From: Candidatus Binatia bacterium
Lineage (GTDB): Bacteria; Desulfobacterota; Binatia; Bin18
Direction: 5' to 3'
NCBI GenBank assembly: GCA_951812575.1
Contig: OX638322.1
Coordinates: 2,231,925 to 2,295,924 of the forward strand
DNA length: 64,000 nucleotides
Shown here: positions 48,990-56,763 of the stretch, piece after piece
How the letters are laid out: the number at the start of each line of letters is the position of its first letter
Numbering within the stretch: the first letter of the stretch is position 1
Notes under the pieces: generated by a model
What the model was told of the DNA's origin: nothing
The model's database searches: none
Seen by the model: only the letters and a program-made list of their open reading frames with translations
Translations under genes and position numbers: made by a program

Positions 48990-49541
48990 ATGCGGGTACT
49001 CAGCCCCGTCGGAGTCCGACGACCATTCGCGGAAAAGAAAATCGATCATACCGCCGCGGGTCGCACGGTCGGCTTGGTCAATAATGGCTTTGGCAACGAG
49101 ATCGCCGGGAAGTTCTTTGAACGTCTCAAGGAACTCCTGGAGGCGAAGCCGTCCGTGAGTGCCGCGTCGATCTGGCGCAAGCCGGTGTTTACCCGTCCGT
49201 CGCCCGAAGCGTTGGTGAACGAGGTGGCCGCCGCCTCCCAGCAGGCCGTTGTCGGCCTGTGTGCCTGAGGGTCGTGTACGTCGGGCTGTATGCTCGACGC
49301 CGCAAAACTGTGGAAGCGGGGGGTGCGTGCCGTTGTCGTCACCTTTGATACCTTCCTGGGAGCGGCCCAGGACCAGGCCAAAGCCATGGCCATGCCGGAG
49401 ATTCCCATCGTGGTCATTCCGCATATCAAGGCCGGGGAAACGCCTGAGGACTTTCGAGGGCGCGCCGAAGAGGCGCTGGCCGAGATTGCCGCGCAGCTTG
49501 AGCTGGACGGACCGCATCTGCACGCTGCCGCTACGGCGTAA
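48990..49541 (+). CDS. UGSC-family selenoprotein (in-frame UGA read as selenocysteine)
   Basis: The frame from the ATG at 48990 (GAGGTG upstream) is broken only by a TGA at 49266-49268 and then continues to 49541, 183 residues with Sec at position 93. The site reads VGLCAU-GSCTSGCMLDA, the known UGSC motif of a selenoprotein family found in environmental bacteria; conventional homologues carry Cys. C96 and C100 nearby suggest thiol/selenol redox chemistry. Upstream residues include GRTVGLVNNGFGNEIAGKFF and downstream FDTFLGAAQDQA. A hairpin fitting bacterial SECIS geometry follows the UGA (49279-49299). Standard gene finding would call two truncated ORFs here. The function is unassigned; the family assignment rests on the motif. 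Confidence 0.88.
49279..49299 (+). promoter_or_regulatory. SECIS-like hairpin of UGSC gene
   Basis: Eight base pairs, CGTCGGGC with GCTCGACG (one G-U wobble), close a 5-nt loop TGTAT whose second base is G. The loop starts 18 nt after the UGA, within the known 16-37 nt range for bacterial SECIS elements, which usually need a G in the first two loop positions. Confidence 0.75.
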
Positions 49542-49571
49542 TCGAAAGCGGACGAGAGGAGAGACCAGGCT

Positions 49572-49964
49572 ATGCCGAAACTTGAAATTGTTGATCCCTG
49601 GGGATTTGACCAGCGCTATACCTTCTCGCCCGCCGTGCGCAAGGGGAATCTGCTGTTTATTTCCGGCTTGACCGCCTTCAATGCCAAGGGAGAAATTGTT
49701 GGTGCGGGTGACATTGTGACTCAGACGCGCGAGATCTTTCAGAAGATCGGCAAGATTCTGGACGCCGCCGGAGCGAGCTTTGACGATATTGTGAAGACCG
49801 TGGACTATATCACCACCAAAGAAGGCTATCGCGGGACCGCCGCGGTGCGCCGCGAGTTCTTTACGAACGGCTTCCCCGCGGCAACCGGGATCGTGGTCAA
49901 AGAGCTGCTGCGCCCGGAAGCACTCATAGAAATCGATGCGATTGCCGTACTGGATGAGAAGTAG
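49572..49964 (+). CDS. RidA-like (YjgF/YER057c/UK114) family protein
   Basis: 130 residues. YjgF fold: a FISGLTAFNAKGEIVG strand-turn, DIVTQTREIFQKIGKILDAAGA and IEIDAIAVLD. The active-site Arg of true RidA (in P-A-R-T-x-x-G-V) is replaced: here the segment is FPAATGIVVKELLRP, so imine deaminase activity is doubtful. RBS is GAGAGGAGAG. Its stop abuts the MaoC-like ATG, and it sits in the selenoprotein operon, suggesting a dedicated catabolic role. Confidence 0.9.
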   Translation: MPKLEIVDPWGFDQRYTFSPAVRKGNLLFISGLTAFNAKGEIVGAGDIVTQTREIFQKIGKILDAAGASFDDIVKTVDYITTKEGYRGTAAVRREFFTNGFPAATGIVVKELLRPEALIEIDAIAVLDEK

Positions 49965-50432
49965 ATGCCAACCACCAAATACTTCGAGGATTTCGAGATT
50001 GGTGAGGTTTTTCGTTCGTCGGCCAAAACCCTGACCGATGCCCATTTTCTGTTCTTCGCCGGCATGACGGGCGATAACCATTCGATCCACTATGACGACG
50101 AGTACGCCAAGGCCACGCGCTTCGGCAAACGGGTCACGCACGGCTTGCTGGTCACCGCTATGGGCGCGTTGGGCGCATCCGAACTGTCGCCGCTGGTTGA
50201 AGAGTCGATGGTGGCCTTTCTGGAGCAGTCTTCCCGATTCCTTAAACCGGTCCTGATTGGCGATACCATCCAACCGGAGCTTGAGGTCAGCGAGCTCATC
50301 CCCAAGACCAAGGTCGGCGTCCTGCGGCTCAAAACCCGTATCACCAATCAACGCGATGAAGTCGTGCTTGAGGGCACGCACGCCTATCTGATCAAGAAGC
50401 GGCCGCAGGCCGAGCAAGCGTCTCGTCCGTGA
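49965..50432 (+). CDS. MaoC-like hotdog-fold dehydratase
   Basis: 155 residues. The (R)-specific enoyl-CoA hydratase/MaoC motif is visible: FFAGMTGDNHSIHYDDEYA (catalytic D and H around 37-42) and FLKPVLIGDTIQPELEV. It hydrates enoyl-CoA or a related thioester in the cytoplasm. It begins immediately after the RidA-like stop and is followed 15 bp later by the D-aminoacylase-like gene. Confidence 0.92.
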   Translation: MPTTKYFEDFEIGEVFRSSAKTLTDAHFLFFAGMTGDNHSIHYDDEYAKATRFGKRVTHGLLVTAMGALGASELSPLVEESMVAFLEQSSRFLKPVLIGDTIQPELEVSELIPKTKVGVLRLKTRITNQRDEVVLEGTHAYLIKKRPQAEQASRP

Positions 50433-50447
50433 AAAAAGGAGAGCGTC

Positions 50448-52133
50448 ATGTCCTATGATGTCGTGCTTAAAGGGGGGACTGTTATTGATGGCACCGGACG
50501 GGAGGGGTTTGCCGCGGACGTTGCGCTGAGCGGAGATCGGATTGCGGCGGTTGAGGCCAATATTCCGTCACACCAGGCAGCCACCAGCCTCGACATTGGC
50601 GGGCTGATCGTGTGCCCCGGATTTATCGACCATCACACCCATTACGACGCCCAGATTCTCTGGGACCCGCTGGCAACCTGTTCGTCCTGGCACGGGGTGA
50701 CTTCCATTATCATGGGCAACTGCGGGGTTGGCCTCGCTCCGTGCAAGCCCGCCGACCGGGAAGCCCTGGTGGGCGATCTGGTCAATGTGGAAGGCATGTC
50801 CCTGGAGGTTCTGCAACGCGGAGTTGACTGGTCCTGGCAGGGCTTTGACGAATACCTCAACGCAATCGGCCAGCGCGGGCTGGGCATGAATGTCGGCATG
50901 ATGCTGCCGCTCTCGCCGTTGCGCCAGTATGTGCTTGGAGAGGAGAGCAAGGAGCGGGCGGCAACGGAGTCCGAGATTCAGCAGCTCAGCGGGCTCTTCC
51001 GGGCGGCTATGGACGCTGGCGCCTTTGGTTTTTCCACAACCGTCCTCCCTCAGCACCTGGGGTTTCAGGGCCGACCGTTACCGTGCCGGATGGCCAGCCG
51101 CGACGAATTGGGGGTCTTGTCCGGCGTGCTCAAAAAACTCGGCCGGGGGAGCATCGAGATTGCCCTCACGCGCAGTCCGGGGTTTTTGTCTGATGACGAA
51201 TATGACCTGCTGACCTTTTTGCTGCTACACAGTGAACGGCCGGTCACGTGGCTGGGGCTGCTGCAAAAGCCGGAAGCACCTCCCGACGCCTGGCAGGCCG
51301 CCGTCAATCGGGTGGTGCCGCTGTTTGACCGGGGCTATCTGCCGCTGGGGCAGGTGCCGTGTCATTACAAGAGTGCCCGTTTCAGTCTGAAGCGCCCGTT
51401 TATCTTTGGCAATTTCGATTGCTGGAAGCCGATCTTCGACCGGCCCTTGGACGAGCAGCAGCGTATGTGTGCCGACCCTGCCTTTCGGGCCGCGTTTCGT
51501 GCAGAGCTGAAACAGCCGCGTATTTTCACCGGACAGTGGGAGCAGTTGAGCGTGTTCACGGTCAACAAGCCGGAGTTGCAACCCCTGCTGGACAAGAGCC
51601 TGGCCAGCCTGAGCCGCGAGCAAGGGAAAGACCCGCTTGAGCTGTTTTTTGAGCTGGCCCTCAGCGACGATCTGGACATGCAGTTCTTGTACGAGTTCGG
51701 AGAGGTCAATAGAGACATGCTCACCCATCCGCATACCCTGGTCGGTTTGTCCGATGGCGGGGCACACGCCGATATGCGCTGTGAGGCGGGCTACTCGACC
51801 TATCTGCTCGGAACGCTGGTACGCGACAAACAGATGTTGTCGCTCGAAGAGGCTATCCGTAAGTTGACATCCGTGCCCGCCCAGGTCTTTGGCGTTCCAC
51901 TGCGCGGGACGGTCGCTGCGGGCATGATCGCCGACCTGGTGGTCTTCGACCCCGAGAGCGTCAACTGCGGCAAACAGGAGCCGGTGCGCGATTTCCCCGG
52001 TGGAGGACTGCGCTATATCGAAAAATCGACCGGCATTGCGCATACGATCCTGAACGGCCAGGTGCTGTTCTCAGACGGGCAGCAGACCGGTCCGTTGTCC
52101 GGCCGCGTGTTGCGCTCGAACGTGACGGCGTGA
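50448..52133 (+). CDS. D-aminoacylase-like amidohydrolase
   Basis: 561 residues. Same family as the protein at 12719: GFIDHHTHYDAQ metal site (H63, H65), GVTSIIMGNCGVGLAPC with the metal-linked Cys, and a VGLSDGGAHADMR aspartate region near 430-440, then GMIADLVVFDPESV at the C-terminus. It hydrolyses an N-acyl-type or cyclic amide bond; the substrate is unknown. RBS is AAAAGGAGAG. It is the last gene of the UGSC operon. Downstream begins the AT-richer restriction-modification-like pair. Confidence 0.9.
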   Translation: MSYDVVLKGGTVIDGTGREGFAADVALSGDRIAAVEANIPSHQAATSLDIGGLIVCPGFIDHHTHYDAQILWDPLATCSSWHGVTSIIMGNCGVGLAPCKPADREALVGDLVNVEGMSLEVLQRGVDWSWQGFDEYLNAIGQRGLGMNVGMMLPLSPLRQYVLGEESKERAATESEIQQLSGLFRAAMDAGAFGFSTTVLPQHLGFQGRPLPCRMASRDELGVLSGVLKKLGRGSIEIALTRSPGFLSDDEYDLLTFLLLHSERPVTWLGLLQKPEAPPDAWQAAVNRVVPLFDRGYLPLGQVPCHYKSARFSLKRPFIFGNFDCWKPIFDRPLDEQQRMCADPAFRAAFRAELKQPRIFTGQWEQLSVFTVNKPELQPLLDKSLASLSREQGKDPLELFFELALSDDLDMQFLYEFGEVNRDMLTHPHTLVGLSDGGAHADMRCEAGYSTYLLGTLVRDKQMLSLEEAIRKLTSVPAQVFGVPLRGTVAAGMIADLVVFDPESVNCGKQEPVRDFPGGGLRYIEKSTGIAHTILNGQVLFSDGQQTGPLSGRVLRSNVTA

Positions 52134-52156
52134 GATTATTGAGAAGTGAATGACAT

Positions 52157-53155
52157 ATGAAAAACAACCCTCTTCCCAGGCTTGATGAAGACGACGCGAT
52201 AAGGCAATGGCTCCTGCCGTATTGTCGCTTAAAGCCGGGAGAAATCTGGGAGGACCCACAAGGCCGACATAAGGTGGGTTGTCTCGATACCACGGACGCC
52301 AGCCAGATAGGGTTGCTCATGAACGGCGAGCAAGCTGCATTGGCGATTCAGGACCCGCCGTACAACCTTGTGGCTTTTGAAGTCAGAAAACTTCACGATT
52401 TTATTGATTGGTCAGAACAATGGGTGCGTATTAACGACTCGGTGCTTTCCCCGAACTCGTCATTCTACGTCTGGATTGGTGCGGATCAAAAGAACGCATT
52501 CCAGCCGCTCCCTGATTTCATGGTCATGATGCGGCGGGTAGAGAATTTTCAGGCGCGTTCGTTCTTGACCATGAGAAACCAGCGTGGTTACGGAACGCAG
52601 AAAAACTGGATGTCTGTTCGGCAAGAGCTGCTCTACTACACAAAGGGCAATCCGTTCTTTGAGGTTCAGTATACCGACATCCCCAAAATCCTCCGCGGCT
52701 ATTACAAAGAAGTGGGAGGGGAACGCACTGAAAATATCGAACGGAGTAAATCTGAGAATATCCGGCCCGGTAATGTGTGGGTTGATATTCAGCAGGTCTT
52801 CTATCGGATGGAGGAGAATGTATCCGGCTGTTATGCGCAGAAGCCAATCAAGGCCATAGACCGTCTAGTCTCGGCCAGCTCTCGCAAGGACGATCTCGTC
52901 ATAGATTTCTTTGCGCACTCAGGGGCAACATTACTCTCGTGCGAACGTTTGGGACGGCGGTGCTTTACGGCAGACATCGACCCTATTTACTGTGAGATAA
53001 CCATACGTCGCCTGGAATTGTGGCGCAAATCTGGGCGGCTTGGCTGGCAGAATGGACACCCTTTTGAGGATGTCCTTCCCTCCATTGCGACTCCTGCCAC
53101 AGGGGGAACTCCCGCTCCTGTTACGGAGCAATCTCACCAGCTTGACCTTCTGTAA
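52157..53155 (+). CDS. Beta-class N6-adenine/N4-cytosine DNA methyltransferase
   Basis: 332 residues. Motif IV DPPY is at residues 66-69 (AIQDPPYN) and motif [18 protein letters not shown] near 251-267, the order typical of beta-class methyltransferases. FAHSG replaces the usual FAGSG, so one SAM-binding residue is non-standard. The target-recognition region lies between. Base composition is lower in G+C than in the neighbours, pointing to acquisition. It is followed by a PD-(D/E)xK protein gene, together a type II-like restriction-modification pair. The start ATG has only a weak SD. Confidence 0.88.
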   Translation: MKNNPLPRLDEDDAIRQWLLPYCRLKPGEIWEDPQGRHKVGCLDTTDASQIGLLMNGEQAALAIQDPPYNLVAFEVRKLHDFIDWSEQWVRINDSVLSPNSSFYVWIGADQKNAFQPLPDFMVMMRRVENFQARSFLTMRNQRGYGTQKNWMSVRQELLYYTKGNPFFEVQYTDIPKILRGYYKEVGGERTENIERSKSENIRPGNVWVDIQQVFYRMEENVSGCYAQKPIKAIDRLVSASSRKDDLVIDFFAHSGATLLSCERLGRRCFTADIDPIYCEITIRRLELWRKSGRLGWQNGHPFEDVLPSIATPATGGTPAPVTEQSHQLDLL

Positions 53156-53180
53156 CACAGGGGCACGGGCGGCAGCGGCG

Positions 53181-53921
53181 GTGGAAAAACTTCGACAAAT
53201 TCTCGATGAGATGATTGCGACCTTGGATAATGCGGACGAGTTTCGAGAAAGGCTGGAGAACCTCGTTTCAGTCTACCCCTTCAACGAATACGAATATATT
53301 ATTTCCACCTTGCTTGGACTCAATAAGTTGACACTCGACGCTTATATCGAACTCCGAGACGATTATATCGCTCGAAACCTGTACCTTTATATTTTTGAGA
53401 TTAGCGCACCGAGAGGCTTTGGCGAGACCTGGGCCCAGGAGCATCTGAAGGCACTCGTGCCTGACTTGGTAAAGCCGACAAAGAAGCTCGACTCGCAATA
53501 TTCCGGTCAATATGACTTCTTTCTTGATGGCCGGATTAAAATTGAAGTCAAGGCTTCACGCGCCGTGGATTTTGACAGCGACGCTCCCTTATACGTGAAG
53601 GCCCTCTCGTCGGATTCCGACAAACAGTTCGATATGAACTTTCAGCAGATAAAGCCCGCCTGTTGCGATGTTTTTGTATGGGTGGCGGTATGGCGCGACC
53701 GCATCAGATATTGGGCTCTTTCCTCAAGAGAGGTTGAAACGAATCGTTACTTCTCTCCAGGGCAACACCGTGGAAACGTCGGCGAGGGTCAGTTGCACTT
53801 AAATCGGGATAATATCCAAGAATTCTCACAATATGAGTGCCGATCAGACGGACTGTTAGACGCCATGCGTGAAGCCTATGCCCGACAGCGAGAGGGTTGG
53901 GTCTTAGAGCCTGCCTCAATT
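53181..53921 (+). CDS. Putative restriction endonuclease (PD-(D/E)xK), 3' end altered
   Basis: Frame open from a GTG at 53181; a TTG at 53142 within the methyltransferase 3' end is an alternative. About 247 residues. [20 protein letters not shown] near 110-130 is the PD-(D/E)xK catalytic pattern (D, then E-x-K). The N-terminal part is helical ([20 protein letters not shown]). The frame has no stop where homology-like sequence ends: it continues for about 510 bases antisense to thrC (to 54431), so the native stop seems lost at the junction near 53915. The listed end is the estimated junction. Partner of the methyltransferase; target site unknown. Confidence 0.7.
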
Positions 53922-55081
53922 CAAAAGATATCCAGATACTTCAGCCCCGAACCGGTATTAAACAGGACGACCCGGTCGTCGGGTTTGACCTCGCCCCGCT
54001 GCAGCAGGCGCTTGAGGGCCGGCAGGCAGGCCGCTCCCTCCGGGGCCGGAAAGATGCCCTCGGCTGCGCCGATCTCTCCGACCGCGGCCAGCAGTTCCTC
54101 GTCGCTGACACTCACCGCCGTGCCGCCGCTTTTGCGCAGAATATCGAGCATGATGAAGTCGCCAATCGCTGCAGGCACGCGCAGGCCTGAAGCCACGGTA
54201 TGCGGCCTGGAAATCTCCGCGCCGTGTGACGCGCCAGTGGCAAAAGCATGCACAATGGGCGCACAGCCCGCCGCCTGCACGCTCACCATGCGCGGCCGGC
54301 GCGCGTCGATCCAACCGAGTTGTTCCATTTCGTCGAATGCCTTCCACATGCCGATCAGCCCCGTCCCTCCACCGGTGGGATACAGAATGACGGTCGGCAG
54401 GGACCAGCCGCACTGTTCCGCCAGCTCATAGCCCATCGTTTTCTTGCCTTCGAGACGGTAGGGCTCCTTCAGGGTCGAGACATCGAACCAGCCCTCCTGC
54501 TCTTTGCGTTCGGCGACGAGCTTGCCGCAATCGGTAATCAGGCCGTCAACAAGGGTGACGTGGGCACCTGTCCGTTCGCACTCCAGTCGATTGGCCAGCG
54601 GCACATCCCTGGGCATGAAGATGTGGGCTTCGAGGCCGGCCCGCGCAGCATAGGCCGCCAGTGCGCCGGCCGCATTCCCGGCCGAGGGAACGGCCAGCTT
54701 TGTCACTCCGAGTTCTTTGGCCATTGAGACAGCCAGGGCCATGCCGCGCGCTTTGAACGATCCCGTCGGATTGCACGACTCGTCCTTGATATGGAGCCGC
54801 GACATGCCGAGTTGTTCACCCAGCCGCCTTGTGTGCAGCAGCGGTGTCCAGCCTTCGCCCAGACTGACGATATTGTCGGCCTGGACAACGGGCAGCACCT
54901 CTCGATACCGCCACAGACTTGCCGGTCGAGCGGGTAGGCGGTCTTTTCGGAATGTGGCTGCGGCCCGCTCAAGATCGTAGTGAACCAATAACGGCTTACC
55001 GCATTGGGTACAGAGATTATGGAGCTGATTGGGCGCGTGGTGGGCTGCGCAGGCTGAACAAGAGAGATGGGTCACGTCCAC
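53921..55081 (-). CDS. thrC: Threonine synthase
   Basis: 386 residues. It converts O-phosphohomoserine to threonine with PLP in the cytoplasm. An N-terminal zinc-ribbon-like set (C8, C11, C24, C27) is present, then [14 protein letters not shown], the PLP lysine K110 in [11 protein letters not shown], a [17 protein letters not shown] helix, and [16 protein letters not shown] with the phosphate-binding glycines. The C-terminus [12 protein letters not shown] is intact. It is near the toxin-antitoxin pair and converges with the restriction endonuclease gene. Confidence 0.95.
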   Translation of the reverse strand: MDVTHLSCSACAAHHAPNQLHNLCTQCGKPLLVHYDLERAAATFRKDRLPARPASLWRYREVLPVVQADNIVSLGEGWTPLLHTRRLGEQLGMSRLHIKDESCNPTGSFKARGMALAVSMAKELGVTKLAVPSAGNAAGALAAYAARAGLEAHIFMPRDVPLANRLECERTGAHVTLVDGLITDCGKLVAERKEQEGWFDVSTLKEPYRLEGKKTMGYELAEQCGWSLPTVILYPTGGGTGLIGMWKAFDEMEQLGWIDARRPRMVSVQAAGCAPIVHAFATGASHGAEISRPHTVASGLRVPAAIGDFIMLDILRKSGGTAVSVSDEELLAAVGEIGAAEGIFPAPEGAACLPALKRLLQRGEVKPDDRVVLFNTGSGLKYLDIF

Positions 55082-55087
55082 GAGCGC

Positions 55088-55408
55088 TCATCCTTTCTCG
55101 TCGTTTTCGTCTTTGGCGCGCAATGAGATGCTGAGTTCAGCAGCGGCGCGTTCGTAGATATTACTCCGGGGACCGAAGGCAATCATTTCGATGACGGAGC
55201 CTTTGATACATAGGACAAGCCGATTCCTGCCGACCCGATAGCTTCGGAGCCCTATCAATTCATCTTTGAGAGGCTTTGCCTGGTGCGGATTGCCCGCGAT
55301 AGCTCGAAAGGCTGCTTTCACTCTTCGTTTGAGATGGGGGGGGAGGTGAATGATTGCATCTCGGACAGCTTTCGCGGTTTCTATACGATACTGGGGCGTT
55401 TTCGCCAT
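55088..55408 (-). CDS. Type II toxin, RelE/ParE family (second module)
   Basis: 106 residues. RelE-fold pattern: AIIHLPPHLKRRVKAAFRAI, NPHQAKPLKDELIGLRSYRVG and NRLVLCIKGSVIEMIAFGPRSNIY. Paralogous in layout and sequence to the toxin at 20646 (shared KP-L, YRVGR/FRVGR and G-RS-IY). The antitoxin gene ends 9 bp before it, and thrC follows 7 bp downstream on the same strand. Confidence 0.9.
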   Translation of the reverse strand: MAKTPQYRIETAKAVRDAIIHLPPHLKRRVKAAFRAIAGNPHQAKPLKDELIGLRSYRVGRNRLVLCIKGSVIEMIAFGPRSNIYERAAAELSISLRAKDENDEKG

Positions 55409-55417
55409 GCTCTTCCT

Positions 55418-55684
55418 TCAGAGCGGCTCCCCAAAGATATCTTCAAAAGTGAATCGTTGTCCTTTCTGGAGTTGCCGAAGTCCACGTTTAATTTCTCGCA
55501 TCAATTCGGGGTCCTGACGAATTGCTCTAGTTTCTTGCCAACTCGCGAATTCATCCGCGCTCATCAGGACAGCGGCAGGACGCCCGTTCCGGGTGATGGT
55601 AATTTCTTCTTCTGTACTCTCTACAGCTGCGATGATCTGGCTGAGTTTCGCTTTTGCCTCAGATAAAGGAAGATTGCGTGGCAT
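55418..55684 (-). CDS. Type II antitoxin, Phd/YefM family (second module)
   Basis: 88 residues. LPLSEAKAKLSQII, ITRNGRPAAVLMSADEFASW and a charged C-terminus identify a Phd/YefM antitoxin. Strong RBS (GAAAGGAGAAATGAG). Similar in sequence to the antitoxin at 20378; the gene order antitoxin then toxin is the same in both. Confidence 0.9.
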   Translation of the reverse strand: MPRNLPLSEAKAKLSQIIAAVESTEEEITITRNGRPAAVLMSADEFASWQETRAIRQDPELMREIKRGLRQLQKGQRFTFEDIFGEPL

Positions 55685-55702
55685 CTCATTTCTCCTTTCA
55701 AT

Positions 55703-55721
55703 AGACTAAAGTTCAGACTAA
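55703..55721 (-). promoter_or_regulatory. Short direct repeat before second antitoxin
   Basis: AGACTAA occurs at 55703-55709 and again at 55715-55721 (TTAGTCT in coding sense), 19-37 bp before the antitoxin ATG, with a 12-bp period. It could be the antitoxin operator or overlap the promoter. It differs from the palindrome of the first module. Confidence 0.4.
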
Positions 55722-55802
55722 CTTTTCAGAAAGGGGAGAGCAAGAGAAACAAGCGATATCGCCCATTTCTTATTGAGACTGTGCCACGGTGGGTAATGAC
55801 TC

Positions 55803-55826
55803 GCGGGGAGCAAGAGCGCTCCCCGC
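55803..55826 (-). terminator. Hairpin downstream of peroxiredoxin gene
   Basis: GCGGGGAGC and GCTCCCCGC form a perfect 9-bp stem with a 6-nt loop, 19 bp after the stop of the minus-strand peroxiredoxin. No U-tract follows, so termination strength is unclear. Confidence 0.5.
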
Positions 55827-55844
55827 ATAATAGCCTGCGTCCGT

Positions 55845-56519
55845 TTAGTTCAGCCCTTGCAGACTCTCAACAATATCACCGGGCTCAAGCCGGGTGGTAT
55901 AGTTTGCATCGATATAGGCCAGCCGAATGGTTCCGTCCTGGTCAATGACATAGGTGCCGGGTATCGGCAGTTCCCAGGCGTCATCGCCGTTGTATTCGGG
56001 CAGTTGGATGCCCATTTTTTCAAAGGTCTCTCGAAGCTCATCGACAAATCGGAAGGCCAGCCCGAACTGCCGTGCGACGTTATTGCCGGCGTCGCTGAGC
56101 ACCTCAAACTGAAGCGCATTCTTTTCGGCAACTGTCAGCGATTTATCCGGGGTTTGGGGTGAGATGGCGATCAGGGAGGCGCCCTGCGCCTGCATCTCGG
56201 CCAGACGATTTTGATATGCCTGCAACTGCAGGTTGCAGTAGGGTCACCACGCGCCTCGATAAAAGGCAATGACCGCCGGTCCTTTGGCCAGGAGCTGTGA
56301 CAGCGTCACCGCCTCGCCACGGGCGTTGGGCAGGGTAAAGTCGGGGGCTGTGTCTCCGACCTTCAGGGCTTTGTCTGCGATGCCGGATTTCACCTGATCC
56401 TCTGTGGTGCGGACCAGCACCTCACGAATCGCCGGCGGAATTTTTGGCAGCATTTCCTTTTGGAAAGCCACGATTTGTTGCTTGAGCTCGTTGTTGAGCC
56501 CGGCTTCTTGACCACTCAT
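55845..56519 (-). CDS. Selenocysteine-containing peroxiredoxin-like protein
   Basis: 224 residues with an in-frame TGA at codon 92 (plus-strand 56244-56246). Before it are APDFTLPNARGEAVTLSQLL and VIAFYRGAW, after it PYCNLQLQAYQNRL, so the site is FYRGAW-U-PYC. Homologues of the AhpC/TSA-like family have W-C-P-Y-C there, so Sec replaces the first redox-active Cys (U92, C95). The downstream frame continues to a normal TAA: ISPQTPDKSLTV, VLSDAGNNVARQFGLAF and PGTYVIDQDGTIRLAYID. The ATG at 56519 fits the SD AAAGGAG best. A SECIS-like hairpin follows. A standard caller would split the gene. Role: peroxide detoxification. Confidence 0.88.
56219..56232 (-). promoter_or_regulatory. SECIS-like hairpin of peroxiredoxin gene
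   Basis: In coding sense CCTGC-AGTT-GCAGG lies with its loop 16 nt after the UGA and G as second loop base, meeting known bacterial SECIS rules. A longer perfect 7-bp stem, CTGCAAC-CTGCA-GTTGCAG (loop 12 nt after the UGA), overlaps and competes. Either may be the functional form. Confidence 0.65.
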
Positions 56520-56763
56520 ACGCATACTCCTTTCAGCAAAGAATGACGTCAGCTCTCCCATCCATATGGATTGTCCGGGGGTAGGTCAACGGGAGAAACG
56601 TCGAGGGCCTGAGCGGAACGCTCTGCTGGAAGGCCAGGCGTGTGTATGGTGACGCAACCACCCGACTTCCTGGACTGGCTATTCCATCCGTAGTATAGTC
56701 CCGCGCGAGGTTGGAGAGGTGCGTTTGCAGACGATATATCTCTCCGGCTGTTAAGGACGACGC

